Positions 18,820 through 30,148 of a stretch of 64,000 bases of DNA are shown here, piece after piece (the first letter of the stretch is position 1; each line of letters starts with the position of its first letter). A program made the position numbers and the translations under genes. Source of the DNA: Chrysophaeum taylorii. Its lineage: Eukaryota > Sar > Pelagophyceae > Pelagomonadales > Pelagomonadaceae. The stretch spans positions 1 through 64,000 of the forward strand of contig JAQMWT010000400.1 in assembly GCA_029834535.1 (NCBI GenBank). The letters are read 5' to 3'. The notes beneath the pieces are model-generated. The model made no database searches. It was not told the origin of the DNA and saw only the letters and a program-made list of their open reading frames with translations.

Positions 18820-20673
18820 CTAAGAAGAAGAGGGAGAGAAGGCGTCGTCGACGCGGGGGAAGACGTAGCCCGCGTCGCTGCAGTGGGGCCAGGAGAAGTT
18901 GTCGTAGACGTAGGACATTTTGTAGTCGGGTCCCGCGACCAGGGCTTCCAATACTTCAAGGTTGGTGAGGAACTTGACCTCGAAGTCGCCGGAGGCGTTT
19001 TTGACGCGGGACTTGAAGGAGGTGAGGTCGTAGGGGTGGTGGCCCATGCAGTCGGAGGTGTCTTCGTAGATACAGTAGGTCGTGGTCGCGTTGGTCGCTC
19101 CCCAGGCAGCGTACAAAAAGGGGTTCGCGTAGAGTTTGTATTGGAAGAGACGCTCGACGGTGGGGTGGATAGGCCAGAAAGACACGTCGACGGGCGAGGC
19201 CGCCTCCATCTGCTCTCCGGGATACCAGGCGAGGGAACAGACGGCGTCGACGAAGGCGTCGACCCGGTTCGCGCGTCTGATTTCGTGGAAGAAATCTGAA
19301 TGGAAGTCGTCGGCATCCTTTGCGGCAAAAACTTCGACGAAGTCGTACATGTACTTGAAGATGAGTTCGGCAAAACGGTGGTCGTTTTGCCGCGCGCACA
19401 CGAGATGGCAGTCGGATTGGGGCGTATCTTCCGAGCAGAATTCTGGAGATTCGAAAAGGAAGTTGCGCCAGCCGCTTTTCGGAAGCGAAATGGCGAGCAA
19501 AGATAGAGATTTTAAGGCTTTTTCGGTCAAATTGAAGTCGCGGAACCGCTCCTCCATGTCCCCGCAGCCGGCGTATCCGCCGACGAAGATATGTATCGGA
19601 CCGTGAGGCGCGTATCCGATCTGCCATACCCAATCGTAAAAAGAGTCTATGGCAAAAGTCATGTCGTAGTGCGACGCACAAGACGGCCACGTGTCCATGG
19701 AAAAGGTTCGATCGCAGAACGTGTGGGCTCGCGTCACGAACGGTGATTTGTTGACGTTCCACGGAGCCCGAGCGTAGCCGTAAGGGTTGGTGGTCGGACC
19801 GCCCTTATCAACTTTCTGAAACGCAAATCGCCCCTCCGCGACGTAATGTTCGGGTCCCGTCGCGTTACCAAACCACGAGCTCGACCACAGCGCGTCGTCC
19901 CAGAGCGCAGAGACGTCGCGGCCGGACGTCCTGACGCGCGTCGAGTCTTGGGTATAGTCCCAATAAGGCACCGCGAGCGACGGATCGATCGCCTGGAGCG
20001 CGAGCTCCAGTTCGTTCGTGAGAGCGACGTGTTGGGTCAGGAACCCGAGTCCGTCGTGCATGGCATCGACCTGTCTCTTGGCAGCTCGTTCGAGATGGAT
20101 CTTTGCGAAACCGTCTAGAGATCTGAAATCGTCGCCGAACACCAGCTTTCCCGCGTCCGTGTCGTAAGACGCGAGGGTCTTGAATGCGTCGAAGAGCCGC
20201 TCCCTGTCCGCATCGAGGAGTCCTCGAATGTCGCGTCGCACGTATCGACACGCAACTGGAAGCACCGCTTCTTTACTCTCGTCGTCGTCGCACCGAACTT
20301 GGACCGCGTAGTCGCCGACGTCCGTAAACTTTACCTCGGCGCACTCTCCGAGGCCCTCGAAAAACACAACGTCCTTCTTCGCGATGTTCCACTGGCAAGA
20401 AGAATGCGAGCACAGCCGCGTGACGCGGTGAGGCTCCACCACTTCCATTCCATAGGCGCGGCCGGGTCGTTCGGCGTAATCGCTCGAGATCTCCACGGTC
20501 AATTTTTTTTCGTCGTCGTCGTCGTCGTGGTGGTGGTCGTCGTCGAAAGTTGTGGTTCTTACCACCTCCTTCAAGTACGCGACGAGGGGAACCCGCGTTC
20601 GAAGCGCGACAAGGCACCCGACAGCCCCGATGCCGAAGACGACGCCACGCATCGCGATGTCGTCGATGGTCAC
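18820..20673 (-). CDS. Tyrosinase-type copper protein, membrane-anchored
   Basis: 617 aa from the first ATG (20673); M8 (20652) is an alternative. A hydrophobic segment (residues 10-23) suggests a signal anchor. The CuA region has MHDGLGFLTQHVALTNELE with H206 and H215 and the downstream PYWDYTQD (236-243), as in tyrosinases and hemocyanins; H193 may be the remaining ligand. The CuB region has APHGPIHIFVGG (H357, H361) and FWPIHPTVERLFQYK (H503). The family oxidises phenols and o-diphenols. Several potential N-glycosylation sites and paired cysteines fit a lumenal or extracellular location. Poly-His/Asp (47-55) is low complexity. It diverges from the coronin gene with 41 bp between the start codons. 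Confidence 0.85.
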   Translation of the reverse strand: MTIDDIAMRGVVFGIGAVGCLVALRTRVPLVAYLKEVVRTTTFDDDHHHDDDDDEKKLTVEISSDYAERPGRAYGMEVVEPHRVTRLCSHSSCQWNIAKKDVVFFEGLGECAEVKFTDVGDYAVQVRCDDDESKEAVLPVACRYVRRDIRGLLDADRERLFDAFKTLASYDTDAGKLVFGDDFRSLDGFAKIHLERAAKRQVDAMHDGLGFLTQHVALTNELELALQAIDPSLAVPYWDYTQDSTRVRTSGRDVSALWDDALWSSSWFGNATGPEHYVAEGRFAFQKVDKGGPTTNPYGYARAPWNVNKSPFVTRAHTFCDRTFSMDTWPSCASHYDMTFAIDSFYDWVWQIGYAPHGPIHIFVGGYAGCGDMEERFRDFNLTEKALKSLSLLAISLPKSGWRNFLFESPEFCSEDTPQSDCHLVCARQNDHRFAELIFKYMYDFVEVFAAKDADDFHSDFFHEIRRANRVDAFVDAVCSLAWYPGEQMEAASPVDVSFWPIHPTVERLFQYKLYANPFLYAAWGATNATTTYCIYEDTSDCMGHHPYDLTSFKSRVKNASGDFEVKFLTNLEVLEALVAGPDYKMSYVYDNFSWPHCSDAGYVFPRVDDAFSPSSS

Positions 20674-20714
20674 CCAAATTCCCTCACTGACGTCACTACT
20701 CCTAATACCAAAGT
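20674..20714. promoter_or_regulatory. 41-bp bidirectional intergenic region (tyrosinase / coronin)
   Basis: The start codons of two divergent genes are only 41 bp apart. Both 5' untranslated regions and the core promoters must fit here or extend into the neighbour's coding sequence. The stretch contains TGACGTCA, a palindromic CRE/ATF-type octamer, at about 20690-20697. Confidence 0.6.
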
Positions 20715-22148
20715 ATGTGGAGTTCCAAGGTGGCGCACAAGTACAAGTTTTTGAACGTGAGCGAGAAGATCAACCACGACGCCGTCGTCTACAACCTGAG
20801 CCCGCGCATCAGCAGCAGCGACACGCCCGTGATCGCGTGCTCCTCCGAGTACTGGGCCATCCCCTACGCGGGAGGCGGGGGCCCGGTCTTCCTTTCGAAA
20901 ATCGACGCCTGCGGAAAAATCGACCCCGCCACCGCGCACCTCGCGTGCCTCAACGGCCACAAGGCCGAATGCCTGAGCATCGCCTTTTCTCCTTTCGCCC
21001 CCCACGTCCTCGCGACGGGCGGCGACGACGCGGCGGTCGTTCTCTGGGACGCGAACCGAGAAGAAATCGGACGTTCGTCCGTTCGGCTCGGAACGCACGC
21101 GACGAGCGTCCGCGACCTCGTCTTTCATCCGACCGCCAGCGGCATTTTGTTGAGCTGCGGGGCCGACGGCCACCTGGTTCTTTGGGACCTCGAACGATCG
21201 GCGGAAGCGCTCGAATTTGGCGGCGCCGGCGGCATCTCTCTCGAATTCTCGTACGACGGTCGCCTCGTCGTTGCCTCCGGCCGCGACCGCACGCTGCGCG
21301 CCGTGGACATGAGGTGCGCGGAGGTCGCGTGGGCCTGCGTCCCCCACGAGGGATCGCGATCCTTCCGGGCGACGTGGGCGGGCGAAAATTTGGTCGCGAG
21401 CGCCGGTCCTTCCGGCAACGTCGGCCGCGAGATCGCGCTCGTCGACCCGCGCTTTCTGGGCGGCGGCGGCGGCGGCGTTGCCGCGAGGAAACAGGTCGAC
21501 ACGCAGACCGGGGTCCTGCTTCCCCACTACTCGGAAGAGACGGGGGTCTTGTGGGTTTGGGGTAGGGGCGACGCGACGGCGAGGCACTACGAAGTGACCG
21601 CGGGCGACTTGGTCCCCGGACTCGAGTGGCGCACGGCCTCAGGACGACCCCACGCGGGAGTCGCCGCCCTTCCGTCGCGCTGCCTCGACGTCGGTAACCT
21701 CGAGATCGCGAGGTTTCTCCGTCTCACCACGACGACGGTAGACACGGTCAGCTACTCGGTCGCGCGAACGCCCGACCTCAAATCGTACTTCAACGACGAT
21801 ATATACCCGCTCCGCGGCGCGAGGGCGCCCGACCCCGCCCTCCACGCACCAGACTGGCTCGACGGTCGCGACGAGTTGCCCAAGCTTGTCACGCTCCGCC
21901 CCGACGGCGCCCCCCTCCTCTCCGAGAGAAAGGTAGAATCTAAAGTCCTCAACACCGCCGTAGTCAACCGGCGCCTCGAGCACGAAAAACACCAGCGAGC
22001 CTACGACCACGCGCAGTACGAACGCCTCACCGCCCTCGCAAACCAGTTCGAAAAGTACCAACCCAACAACTCCATGGGCTCCCGCCCGGGCGTCGACGCC
22101 GCGCCCGTCGACGGCGACGACGTCGCCGACGACGAGTGGGACGATTGA
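20715..22148 (+). CDS. Coronin (WD40 actin-binding protein)
   Basis: 477 aa, the usual size of short coronins. The N-terminus (SSKVAHKYKFLNVSEKINHD) and the following NLSPRISSSDTPVIACSSEYWAIPYAGGGG-like region match the coronin signature before the first blade. WD40 blades follow (LNGHKAECLSIAFSP...GGDDAAVVLWD; THATSVRDLVFHP...CGADGHLVLWDLE). The coronin extension follows blade 7: DVGNLEIARFLRL, then KSYFNDDIYPLRGARAP, a close match to the D-x-F-x-D-D-x-(Y/F)-P motif. The tail has a basic helical stretch (about 425-450) and ends DDEWDD. Coronins regulate F-actin and Arp2/3. It is convergent with the next gene (13 bp). Confidence 0.9.
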   Translation: MWSSKVAHKYKFLNVSEKINHDAVVYNLSPRISSSDTPVIACSSEYWAIPYAGGGGPVFLSKIDACGKIDPATAHLACLNGHKAECLSIAFSPFAPHVLATGGDDAAVVLWDANREEIGRSSVRLGTHATSVRDLVFHPTASGILLSCGADGHLVLWDLERSAEALEFGGAGGISLEFSYDGRLVVASGRDRTLRAVDMRCAEVAWACVPHEGSRSFRATWAGENLVASAGPSGNVGREIALVDPRFLGGGGGGVAARKQVDTQTGVLLPHYSEETGVLWVWGRGDATARHYEVTAGDLVPGLEWRTASGRPHAGVAALPSRCLDVGNLEIARFLRLTTTTVDTVSYSVARTPDLKSYFNDDIYPLRGARAPDPALHAPDWLDGRDELPKLVTLRPDGAPLLSERKVESKVLNTAVVNRRLEHEKHQRAYDHAQYERLTALANQFEKYQPNNSMGSRPGVDAAPVDGDDVADDEWDD

Positions 22149-22161
22149 TTTTTTTTTTTTT

Positions 22162-22614
22162 TTAATAACACGACAAGCGACGTCGGTTCTTCAAGTAGAG
22201 CCGGGCCTTCCGCTTCCATCCCTCTAGGGTGCGGACCGCGCCGTCCCGCCGCCGGTTTTTTGTGATCTTCGTAGCGAGCCTGATGCTCGCCGCGTCCGAC
22301 TGCTCGATCTCCAGCGTCGCGAGACCTTCAACGGTCGTCACCCCGCACGCCCGGAGATTCTCCACCTTCTTCCGCCCGATCCCCACCAGCGTCGCCGGGG
22401 TCAACGGCGTCTCCTCCTCCACGAGGCCTATCAGAATCGCCTCCAGGCTCTTCTCGAGCTCCTCGGGCAGCACCTCCCCATTCACCTCGCTCCCTCGCGT
22501 ACCATCCACCGCGAACATCACCTCCATCAACCCCACGTCATCCACTATCGTCGTCTTCGGACTCGCGCGGCGGCACACCTCGGTCCCCATTTGTGAATGC
22601 CGCCGCTCTAACAT
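22162..22614 (-). CDS. Small helix-hairpin-helix protein
   Basis: 150 aa from 22614 (M9 at 22590 is an alternative start). Residues about 68-108 contain LTPATLVGIGRKKVENLRAC and GVTTVEGLATLE, a helix-hairpin-helix with the G-I-G hairpin, similar to those of DNA-binding or RNA polymerase alpha-type C-terminal domains. The N-terminal part has a beta-like acidic segment. The C-terminus is basic (TKNRRRDGAVRTLEGWKRKA). A nucleic-acid-binding role is inferred; the specific family is not recognised. Confidence 0.65.
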   Translation of the reverse strand: MLERRHSQMGTEVCRRASPKTTIVDDVGLMEVMFAVDGTRGSEVNGEVLPEELEKSLEAILIGLVEEETPLTPATLVGIGRKKVENLRACGVTTVEGLATLEIEQSDAASIRLATKITKNRRRDGAVRTLEGWKRKARLYLKNRRRLSCY

Positions 22615-23275
22615 TTACACCAAGGCGCCGACCGAAGACAGACAGACAGACACACCAGAGATCCTCTTGAATATAGGACCGTTCCGATGACCGTTCGCGA
22701 CTTAAATCCTCGCAGATTTTTCTTCAACTTACGACAACTACTAAAAAGACCCCGAACTGACGTGGCATCGGCATCGGCCGTAAAAAAGAAAGAATGCAAC
22801 ACCCTTGAAACTTCAACGAAACTACTTACTTCCTACTCTGAGTCAGTCAAAAAGGCGCCCAGACAACAACAAGGCCAACCAACCATGAGGCGTCGATGCG
22901 CGTCTCGTGGCCATCGGGGGGCCGGCCTGTCGCGAGCACTTTGAAGAAGAAGGCGCGGCGCGGGCGGCGGAAAGAGACCTGGCGGCGTCAGCTACAGGGC
23001 GGTCGCCCAAGATCGCGTTGCTATCGACGACGACGACGACGACGACGATCAAGGAGGAGGTCCGGCTTGCGGCGATCATCAAACAAAACGTGCCACCGCC
23101 GCCGACGACGACGGAGCTGCCACTCGAGGTTCTAGCGCCGGGAGCTCTGGATCAAAAATGCGAGCGCGGCTTGGGCGGGCGTCTTGGCTGACGGTCAGTC
23201 AAGCTGCCGGCCTCGAGAAGATCATATGGACAGCTGCAGCGCGCTCTACGGCGAGGACGCGAAGTGGTCGGTGAG

Positions 23276-23325
23276 GATCGGATCGGATAGGATATGATCG
23301 GATCGGATCGGATCGGATCGGATCT
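23276..23325. repeat. (GGATC)n microsatellite
   Basis: About nine units of CGGAT/GGATC, the first three imperfect. Confidence 0.9.
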
Positions 23326-23378
23326 ACGCGGCGTCGCCCTTGGAATCTCCTAGAGACGCTTGAGAAGGCTTAAGCTTA

Positions 23379-24110
23379 ATGCCTGGCCGGCTGCGCTCCA
23401 GCCCGAGGAGGTCAACCGCAAGGCCTCAGGGTCCAAGCCCGGCCTCTCCCCCTTCAACCAACCAAGCCCCCTATTGGATCCAGCTCTACCAGGAGCAGCA
23501 GCAGCACGCCGCCCGCGCGGCGCCGGAGGGCGAACTCTCCGCGGTTCTGACCGAACGCGTCTGCGCTGTTCCCGTCTTCTCGGAAAAATACGCGCCGCCC
23601 CCGCCGCCAAGGCCAGCCCGGATGCCGACCCAGAATCCAAAGCTCCCAACGCAACGCCGGCGGCGCTCGCCTGACATCTGCTGACCTCCAAGGCCGTCCT
23701 GGCGCCGCCAACTCCGCGGAGAAAGAAACTCCGGCTCTCGTACTTCAAGCAACAAGGTGTCTCGGCCATCAAGGGCTACTCGGTAAAGGCCATTAAGGAT
23801 AAGCTTGGCAAGCACAACCTAGGAGCCGACACCACTCAGGACGCCGGCAAGATCGCCCTCCTTCGCCACCTCGAAGCCCAGCTTGGCATGAAAATCCTCC
23901 TCTCATGGCTCCCTTTGAGCCAAAGTTTTTTTTTTGCCCCCGGCAGCGAGAATGCGTGCGAGGCGCCGCCCAAGAAAGAAGCCCGACGACATAGACGACG
24001 CCTTCCAACTCAAAGCCAAGGCCGAGGAGTGCATAGCCAAGTCCAAACGCGCCTCGAACGCCCATCGGGTGCCGCTTTCCCCTATTCAAGCTTACAAACA
24101 CCACCTTAAT
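23379..24110 (+). pseudogene. Degenerate coding-like stretch of unknown origin
   Basis: Parts of this stretch read like protein (for example LRLSYFKQQGVSAIKGYS with following Lys/Leu-rich helix), with Pro/Ala-rich sequence before. There is no continuous frame and no family recognised. It lies just upstream of the gypsy-type fossil and may be part of another old element rather than a host gene. Confidence 0.3.
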
Positions 24111-24367
24111 TAAAAAGTGTCTGAGTCGCCCTCCGGCTCTCATACACGCCTCTAACCTTCGCTTCGAAGTTATTTGGGCGCCCCAGACGGCGCTGATTTT
24201 ATTACCCGGGCTCTAGAATTTGTTTTTCTTCGGCGGCGTTTTTAGGCCGTTTCCGCGTCACTGGAGGTGGCGGGCCTCTCAGCAAGCCTTCCCCATCAGC
24301 CCGCCATCGTGCCAGCCCTCCTGGCCTGTGCGTTTCCTACTTTTTTACTACTGGATGCGTATGTAGT

Positions 24368-24670
24368 TGTGGCAGGAACACCTGACCGCTAAGGCTTACC
24401 CCCCCTTCTCACGGCTTGATACCCGTTCAACGGAATGCCTTTTCTTACTTTCCTAGTGACGTCATACCTCTCCCTCGAAAGATGCGTATCTTGCTATCAT
24501 AAATCGACTCTCAATCCTCAAGTTGAGAGGCTTGGTGAGCGTGAGCAACTGGCGTGGCGACCATAACCGACCCCGAGCCCGTGCTGGCCTCGTTCAGTGA
24601 GGTCTAGGGCGAGTCGGTGAGTACCCCCTTTGTCACCTGAGGGTCGGGCGTGTTTTGCTGTGCCGCCATA
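24368..24670 (+). repeat. 5' LTR of the gypsy-type fossil
   Basis: 303 bp, starting TGTGGC and ending GCCGCCATA. It shares most of its length with the 3' LTR at 30149-30473, including GTGACGTCATACCTCTCCCT and CAAGTTGAGAGGCTTGGTGA. Confidence 0.85.
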
Positions 24671-25986
24671 CGTTGTGGCGGATATGAGATTGTGCGACTA
24701 CATCGGTCGCCGACGAACGAGTGCCCCGTACGCACTGTATTACGTGGTCCGAAATTGCGCTGAAGAGTATACACGGATTTTCTTTCGTTCGTACGTCCCG
24801 AGAGAGGACGAACACGCGCGCGAGTTGGAAATCGCAGCGCATTCACTCGGGATTGATTTGGTATAGCTGAACGGCGGAAGCTGTTAGCGAGTGGGATCGC
24901 TACCCACACGGTATTTTGGATTGCCAGGCGGACAAGAACTCCGCGAGTGCTGTTTTGACAGCGACGGATCACGTCGTTGTTAACGACGTGCCGTCGTGTT
25001 AACGACGTGCATCGCTTCTAGTGATCGAATCCGAACTTGGTTCGAGATTCCTCATCGACATTCGGTACATTTTGGAAGAAGACGCAGACGTGCGTGAGGA
25101 AGGATCTCCTCCAGTGCTTCCCGCCGCCACTGAGACCGGCCGCGCGGAAGGTGAATTACGACCGTGGACTCGCCACCGGTTTCACTACGATTTAAAGACG
25201 CAAACCCACGACAGATCAAAATGGCGCCTAATAGGTTGACGCCAGCAAAGCTTGAGCGTTTCAGAAAGCAGATCACCGAGTGGTGTCGCATGGAGGCATC
25301 CGACCGGCGAACTCTCCGTGGGGGTTCCCTGTACTGATGCTGCCTAAGAAGGGAGCAGAGGCCGGGACGTCGAATGCTTTTCGTGCTGCAGTTGACTTGC
25401 GTTAGCTCAATGATCAGCTGGTCAATGACAGTTGGCCGAATATTCGTCAAGATGATGCTTTAGCTTTTCTTGCCATGCGCCGTTGGGGGGCGTGTATTGA
25501 TATTCGATGGGGTTACCACAACCTGCGTTTGGACGCCGCCGCTCAGGATGCCGTCACGATGGTTAGTCCACTTGGAGCCCATAGTTTCTTGCGCTTGCCT
25601 CTGGGAGTGAAAACAGCAGGAGCTCTCTTCTGTAAGCAGATGGATAGCAATTTGTCAACATGGATGTATAAGGACTTTGTCGCGTTTGTCGACGATATTA
25701 TGATGTGATCGGATGAACTTCACCATCATTTACAAGTCTTGATTGAAGTGCTGTGCCATTTAGCGCAGCGAGGATATAGTTGACGAACTTCCAAGTTCCA
25801 CCTCCTCTAAGATGAAATCGAGTTTCTGGGACACATTTCGACTCCGTAAGGCTTGAAGCCAAATCCCAAGGCGTTAGAAGCGCTGCAGCAGATGCCGATA
25901 CCCGGTACGCTACCGAACACGTCCCCGAAGACCCAGATTCGATCCTTCATCGGCATGAGCAATTAATGCCGCCGATATGTGAAGAA

Positions 25987-27526
25987 GAACAAGAAGGGGG
26001 ACCTCTCCCTGCCGGGCAACTACCGCGGGATCATGATGCTCGAGGTCGCGCAGAAGATCGTTTCGAACATCGTCCGTGCGCGACTCAACGTCATCTGCGA
26101 GGCCCTCGATCACGAGTCCCAATGTGGCTTCCGACCCGAGCGCGGTACGTCCGACGCCACCTTCTCGCTCAAGCTAGCGCTGAAGAAGGGGCGTGAGCAC
26201 GGTCAGGACTCGTAGGTACTGTTCATCGATTTCGTTAGGGCGTTCGACCGCGTCCCGCGAGAGCTTCTCTGGGAGGTGCTCCTGAAGTTCGGCGTCCCGC
26301 CGAAGCTCGTCGAAGTCATCAAGGGCCTCCACCGAATCCAGGTCCACTTCTCGGTCAGCGGTGTCGTCGCCTCGGTTGACTCGATCATCGGCGTCAAGCA
26401 GGGCGACGTCCTGGGCCCCGTCCTGTTCGTGCTGTTCATGGCGGCACTGACGACGTCGTTTCGACGACGTCATGGCCGCGCCCCGTGTGTCTACCGTACG
26501 CGGAAAGACTTTCAGATGACGAACCGGGGTTGGTCCGCTCGCGGCGACGAGTTTCCCTTCGATGATTCGGCGTACGCCGACGACGTTGCCTTTCTCTTCT
26601 GGGACCGCCACATCGCCGCCAGCGAGACACCGCGCCTCATCGAACACTGCGACGCCTGGGGCATGGAGGTGCATTGCGGCAACCGACACACGAAAGCGGC
26701 GTCCAAAACGGAGATGCTGTTCGTCGCTCGCCGGCACACCTGTACGGCGACCCAAAGTCGTTCGACGACACGAACCTCTCGGGCATCGAGCTCGGGCGCG
26801 GCCGCTTCATACCGGTCGTCGACCAGTTTAAGTACCTCGGCTCGGTTCTCTCGCGCGACTGCCGCGACGACTCAGACGTCGACGCGCGGATCAAGAAGGC
26901 GTCTCAGGCTTTCGGTGCCTTGCGGGACTGCATCTTCGCCTCGAAGTCCGTCTCTGCTCGCGCCAAGCGCCTCGTCTATGTCTCGCTCGTCCTGGCCATC
27001 CTCCTTCACGGTGCGGAATCGTGGTGCCTCACCGAGGTCCTGTTCTGCCGGCTGCGGTGTTTCCACGCACAGTGCGCCCGCGTCATGTGTCGTGTGACCC
27101 GGAAACACACCTGGCTCCACCACATCTCAAAGGAGATCCTGCTGCGGCGCCTCGGCCTCGAGTCCATCGACGTCTACGTCACGCGCCGCCAGCTCCGCTG
27201 GGCCGGTCACGTCGCCCGCATGCCCTTCTCCCGACTCCCTCGCAAGATGCTCTCGTCTTGGGTCCGCTCCAAGCGCCCACCGGGGGCTCCGCAGATAACG
27301 TACGGGAGGACGTTCGCCAAGGCACTCCGGAAATGCGACATCCCCTTCAACTCGTGGCACGACCTCGCACAAGACCGCGCGCAGTGGCGGTCCGCCATCA
27401 ACGCCCTTTCATCCCTCGCCTCTACCCCAACTGCGTGATTTTGCTCTGTGATCCTGGACCGGCTACAGCCGGCCCAGCCTGGCTCCCATGCCCGGGAGAG
27501 GTCCGATGTTAGTTAGTTAGTTAGTT
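25987..27526 (+). mobile_element. LINE, 5'-truncated, inserted in the gypsy-type fossil
   Basis: 1,540 bp flanked by the 12-bp target duplication ATATGTGAAGAA (25975-25986 and 27527-27538). It encodes the C-terminal part of a non-LTR retrotransposon protein: PGNYRGI, then the RT blocks GFRPERGTSDA, FIDFVRAFDRVPRELLWEV, GVKQGDVLGPVLFVLF and YADDVAFLFW. It continues with DQFKYLGSVLSRD, GAESWCLTE and RRQLRWAGHVARMP and ends at stop codon 27436-27438. There is one in-frame TAG (26213-26215) and a frame change near 26735. The 3' UTR is about 70 bp and ends in (TTAG)n (27509-27526) instead of poly-A. The endonuclease domain is missing because of 5' truncation. It is a dead copy, younger than its host element. 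Confidence 0.9.
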
Positions 27527-30148
27527 ATATGTGAAGAATTATTCGAAGATTGTGGAGCCGCTGATGCGATTGTGTCTTGAAGGTTTTAAGTTTGAGTGGA
27601 CGCCTGAGTGTCAAAAGGCATGGGACACGATCATCGAAGCTTTGGTGGACTCTCGCGGAGTTTATCATCCTGACTACGATCTTCTCTTTCAGATCCGCTC
27701 GGATGCTTCCAAGGATGGTCTGGGCGCGTATATTTTTCAGCTCGTGGAAGTCAAGGACGAAACCGGCTAGGTGACACGAGAGGAACGAATGATTGAGTAT
27801 TGGAGCCGAGCTGTGAAGAAAGAGATGCGGAACTATGAGCCCCGCCGGCTAGAGCTACTGGCAGTTATTCTTTCTCTTGAGCATTTTCGCTCTTATATCG
27901 AAGGTCACAAGACGATCCTTGAGACGGACCATCGCAATTTGACGTTTTTACGAAAGGCGACGCAGTCGTCTGGGCAGTTGGTTCGTTGGGGGATGCGGCT
28001 CGCCAATTTTGATTCTGAATTGGGTTACAAACCAGGGAAGTCGTCGGGAATGAGTATCCCTGACTGTCTCTCTCGCAATCCTATCGATCATGTCATCGAG
28101 ACGGATGAGTTTGGTGAACCCTTGAACCACGCGTACCTAGTATGCCAAGAACTTCCCCGACCTGTCGATGATGAAGGAGTGGAGTACCTTTACCTGGGTG
28201 CCATGTCATTCTGTCGTTTGTTACGACGGAGTTGCCTGTGGAGGAAGAAGAAGATGGTAGCGGCGATCCGATGCAATTGGTCACGTCTCACGCTACGAGA
28301 CAACGTCAGAAGAAACGTCTGCAGACCCAACCTAGTATTTTCCGTGATGCCGATGATTACCAGGAGTACATCGACAAGATTCCGGATAATTTGAGTTGGA
28401 AGAGATAGCTAAAGAGCAGATCACTGATGCTACTTGCGAGGACATTCGTTGTCGCATGGCTCAAGGCCATTCTCTTCGTCGGTATGGACCCAATTATCGC
28501 TATCAAGTTGTGAAAGGAGTCCTCTACCGTGCTGCACGCGACTTGCACCCGATGATAGTCGCACCCCGTATTCTACGGACGCGCATCATCCGATTGTACC
28601 ATGACACACCTCTCAATGGTGGTCACATGGGTCGTCAAAGTACATTGCAGTCGATACTTGAACGTTTTTGGTGGCCCCACATGTCTAATGAGGTGGGTGC
28701 TTATATTGCTGGTTGCATAGTGTGCAAGAAAGCTCGCACGCCGGAACCTAAAAGCGCAGGTCTTCTTCAGCAACGTGTGTATGATGGTGATTGTGCCGTT
28801 CTTTGTATGGATTTGTTCGGGCCTTTGCCTAGTGCCGGTCCCGAGGCGTATCTGATCATCTTTTTCGATCCATTTTCTCATTTCTTGATTCTTGACGTAC
28901 AGCACCATAAGACCGCTGAGTCAATCCTCGAGTCTTTCGTCGCGAATATATTACTCAAAGGTTATCTACTTCAGAGGATTCGCACCGACAACGGAAAAGA
29001 GTTCGTCAACTAATTGATGGAAGAGTTTTGTCATCTCTTCAATGTTCGGTATAGTACTACGATTCCGCATCATGCTCAGGCTAATCCTGCGGAAATGGTC
29101 AGCCGCTTTATCAAGGCTTTCCTCCGTTCATGTCTTCGAGACCGCAAGATCACGGTTTGGCCCGAGTTCGCGGAGTACACTGTTTTTTGCTACAATCGTA
29201 AGTTCATTCCGGGAACTCAGATCTCACCTTTCATGCTTCGTCTCAACCGGCAGCCTCTATTGCCGACAGATTATACGATCATGGATCTTGATGTCCGCCG
29301 CCTGCCGAAAACTCGCTCCGATGTGGTGGCAGAGACTCGCGAGAGGTTGAAATCCTATACCGCTACTACGGTGAACGAAGCTCGCGAGAAGGCTCTTCGT
29401 AAACAACGTCTCGCTTACAATGCGGACCATGTCGATGTGGAGTATGAAGAAGGTTCACATGTTCTGCTCTATATCCCTTTTCTTCAGAACAAGCTTCGAC
29501 CGGAATGGCGCGGTCCGTTCATTATAGTGGATCGCTTGTCTCCTGTCACTTGCAGTATTGAGTCTCTTGATTCTCCTCCTGAACGCCGTTGTGTTCATGT
29601 CAGTCAGATCACCCCTGCGATGGTTTCTCCAGTGATCGATCGAGCCGTGCCCAAACCCAAGGAGACCTTCCGGGATGATTTCAAGCACGGTAAGTTCGTT
29701 GTCTTTCGGATCCCCGATAGCAAACGGTCCGATTGGCGAAAGAAGATTTACGTGGCTGAAGTTTATGAGCCCTATGATTTTGTGAATGGTCGAGTCGCTC
29801 TGCATTTTTTATGCTGATCTTGGTCCCCATGACAAGGTTTCTTACTACAAGCCTGCCTCACATCTCTCTACTCGCAAGCTGAAGCCGGAATAATACAAGG
29901 ACGTGGACTGTCGCAGTTTCACCGACAAGTCCGAGGTCAACAACAGTACCACTCCTTGTGTCACCGACTTCGCTCCGCATGAAATCGACGTGTTGATTCC
30001 AAAGTTCACTTTGCGTAGTGGACGCGTCCCCGAGCCCGTCGTCGAGCGCGTCTACAAATAGATTCGTTCCCGAGATGCTCATTCATCCAAGGCTCGTGAT
30101 TCTCGTCGAGCTCGCTGAGGGCAGCTCGTATTCTCAGCAGGGGAGTCC

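Larger units (their letters stand above)
22615..24362. other. Intergenic and repeat stretch
   Basis: No intact gene. It holds a (CGA)n run near 23025-23050, a (GGATC)n microsatellite (23276-23325) and a degenerate coding-like stretch (23379-24110; see its entry). The last 250 bp before the LTR element show nothing recognisable. Confidence 0.5.

Noticed and set aside
22907-23191. 94-codon frame in the repeat-rich intergenic stretch
   Set aside because: Includes a translated (CGA)n run, no domain, no supporting neighbour. Cannot be told from chance.
24630-24866. Short open frame at the end of the 5' LTR
   Set aside because: It starts inside the LTR and shows no gag or host motif. Too short and unsupported to call.
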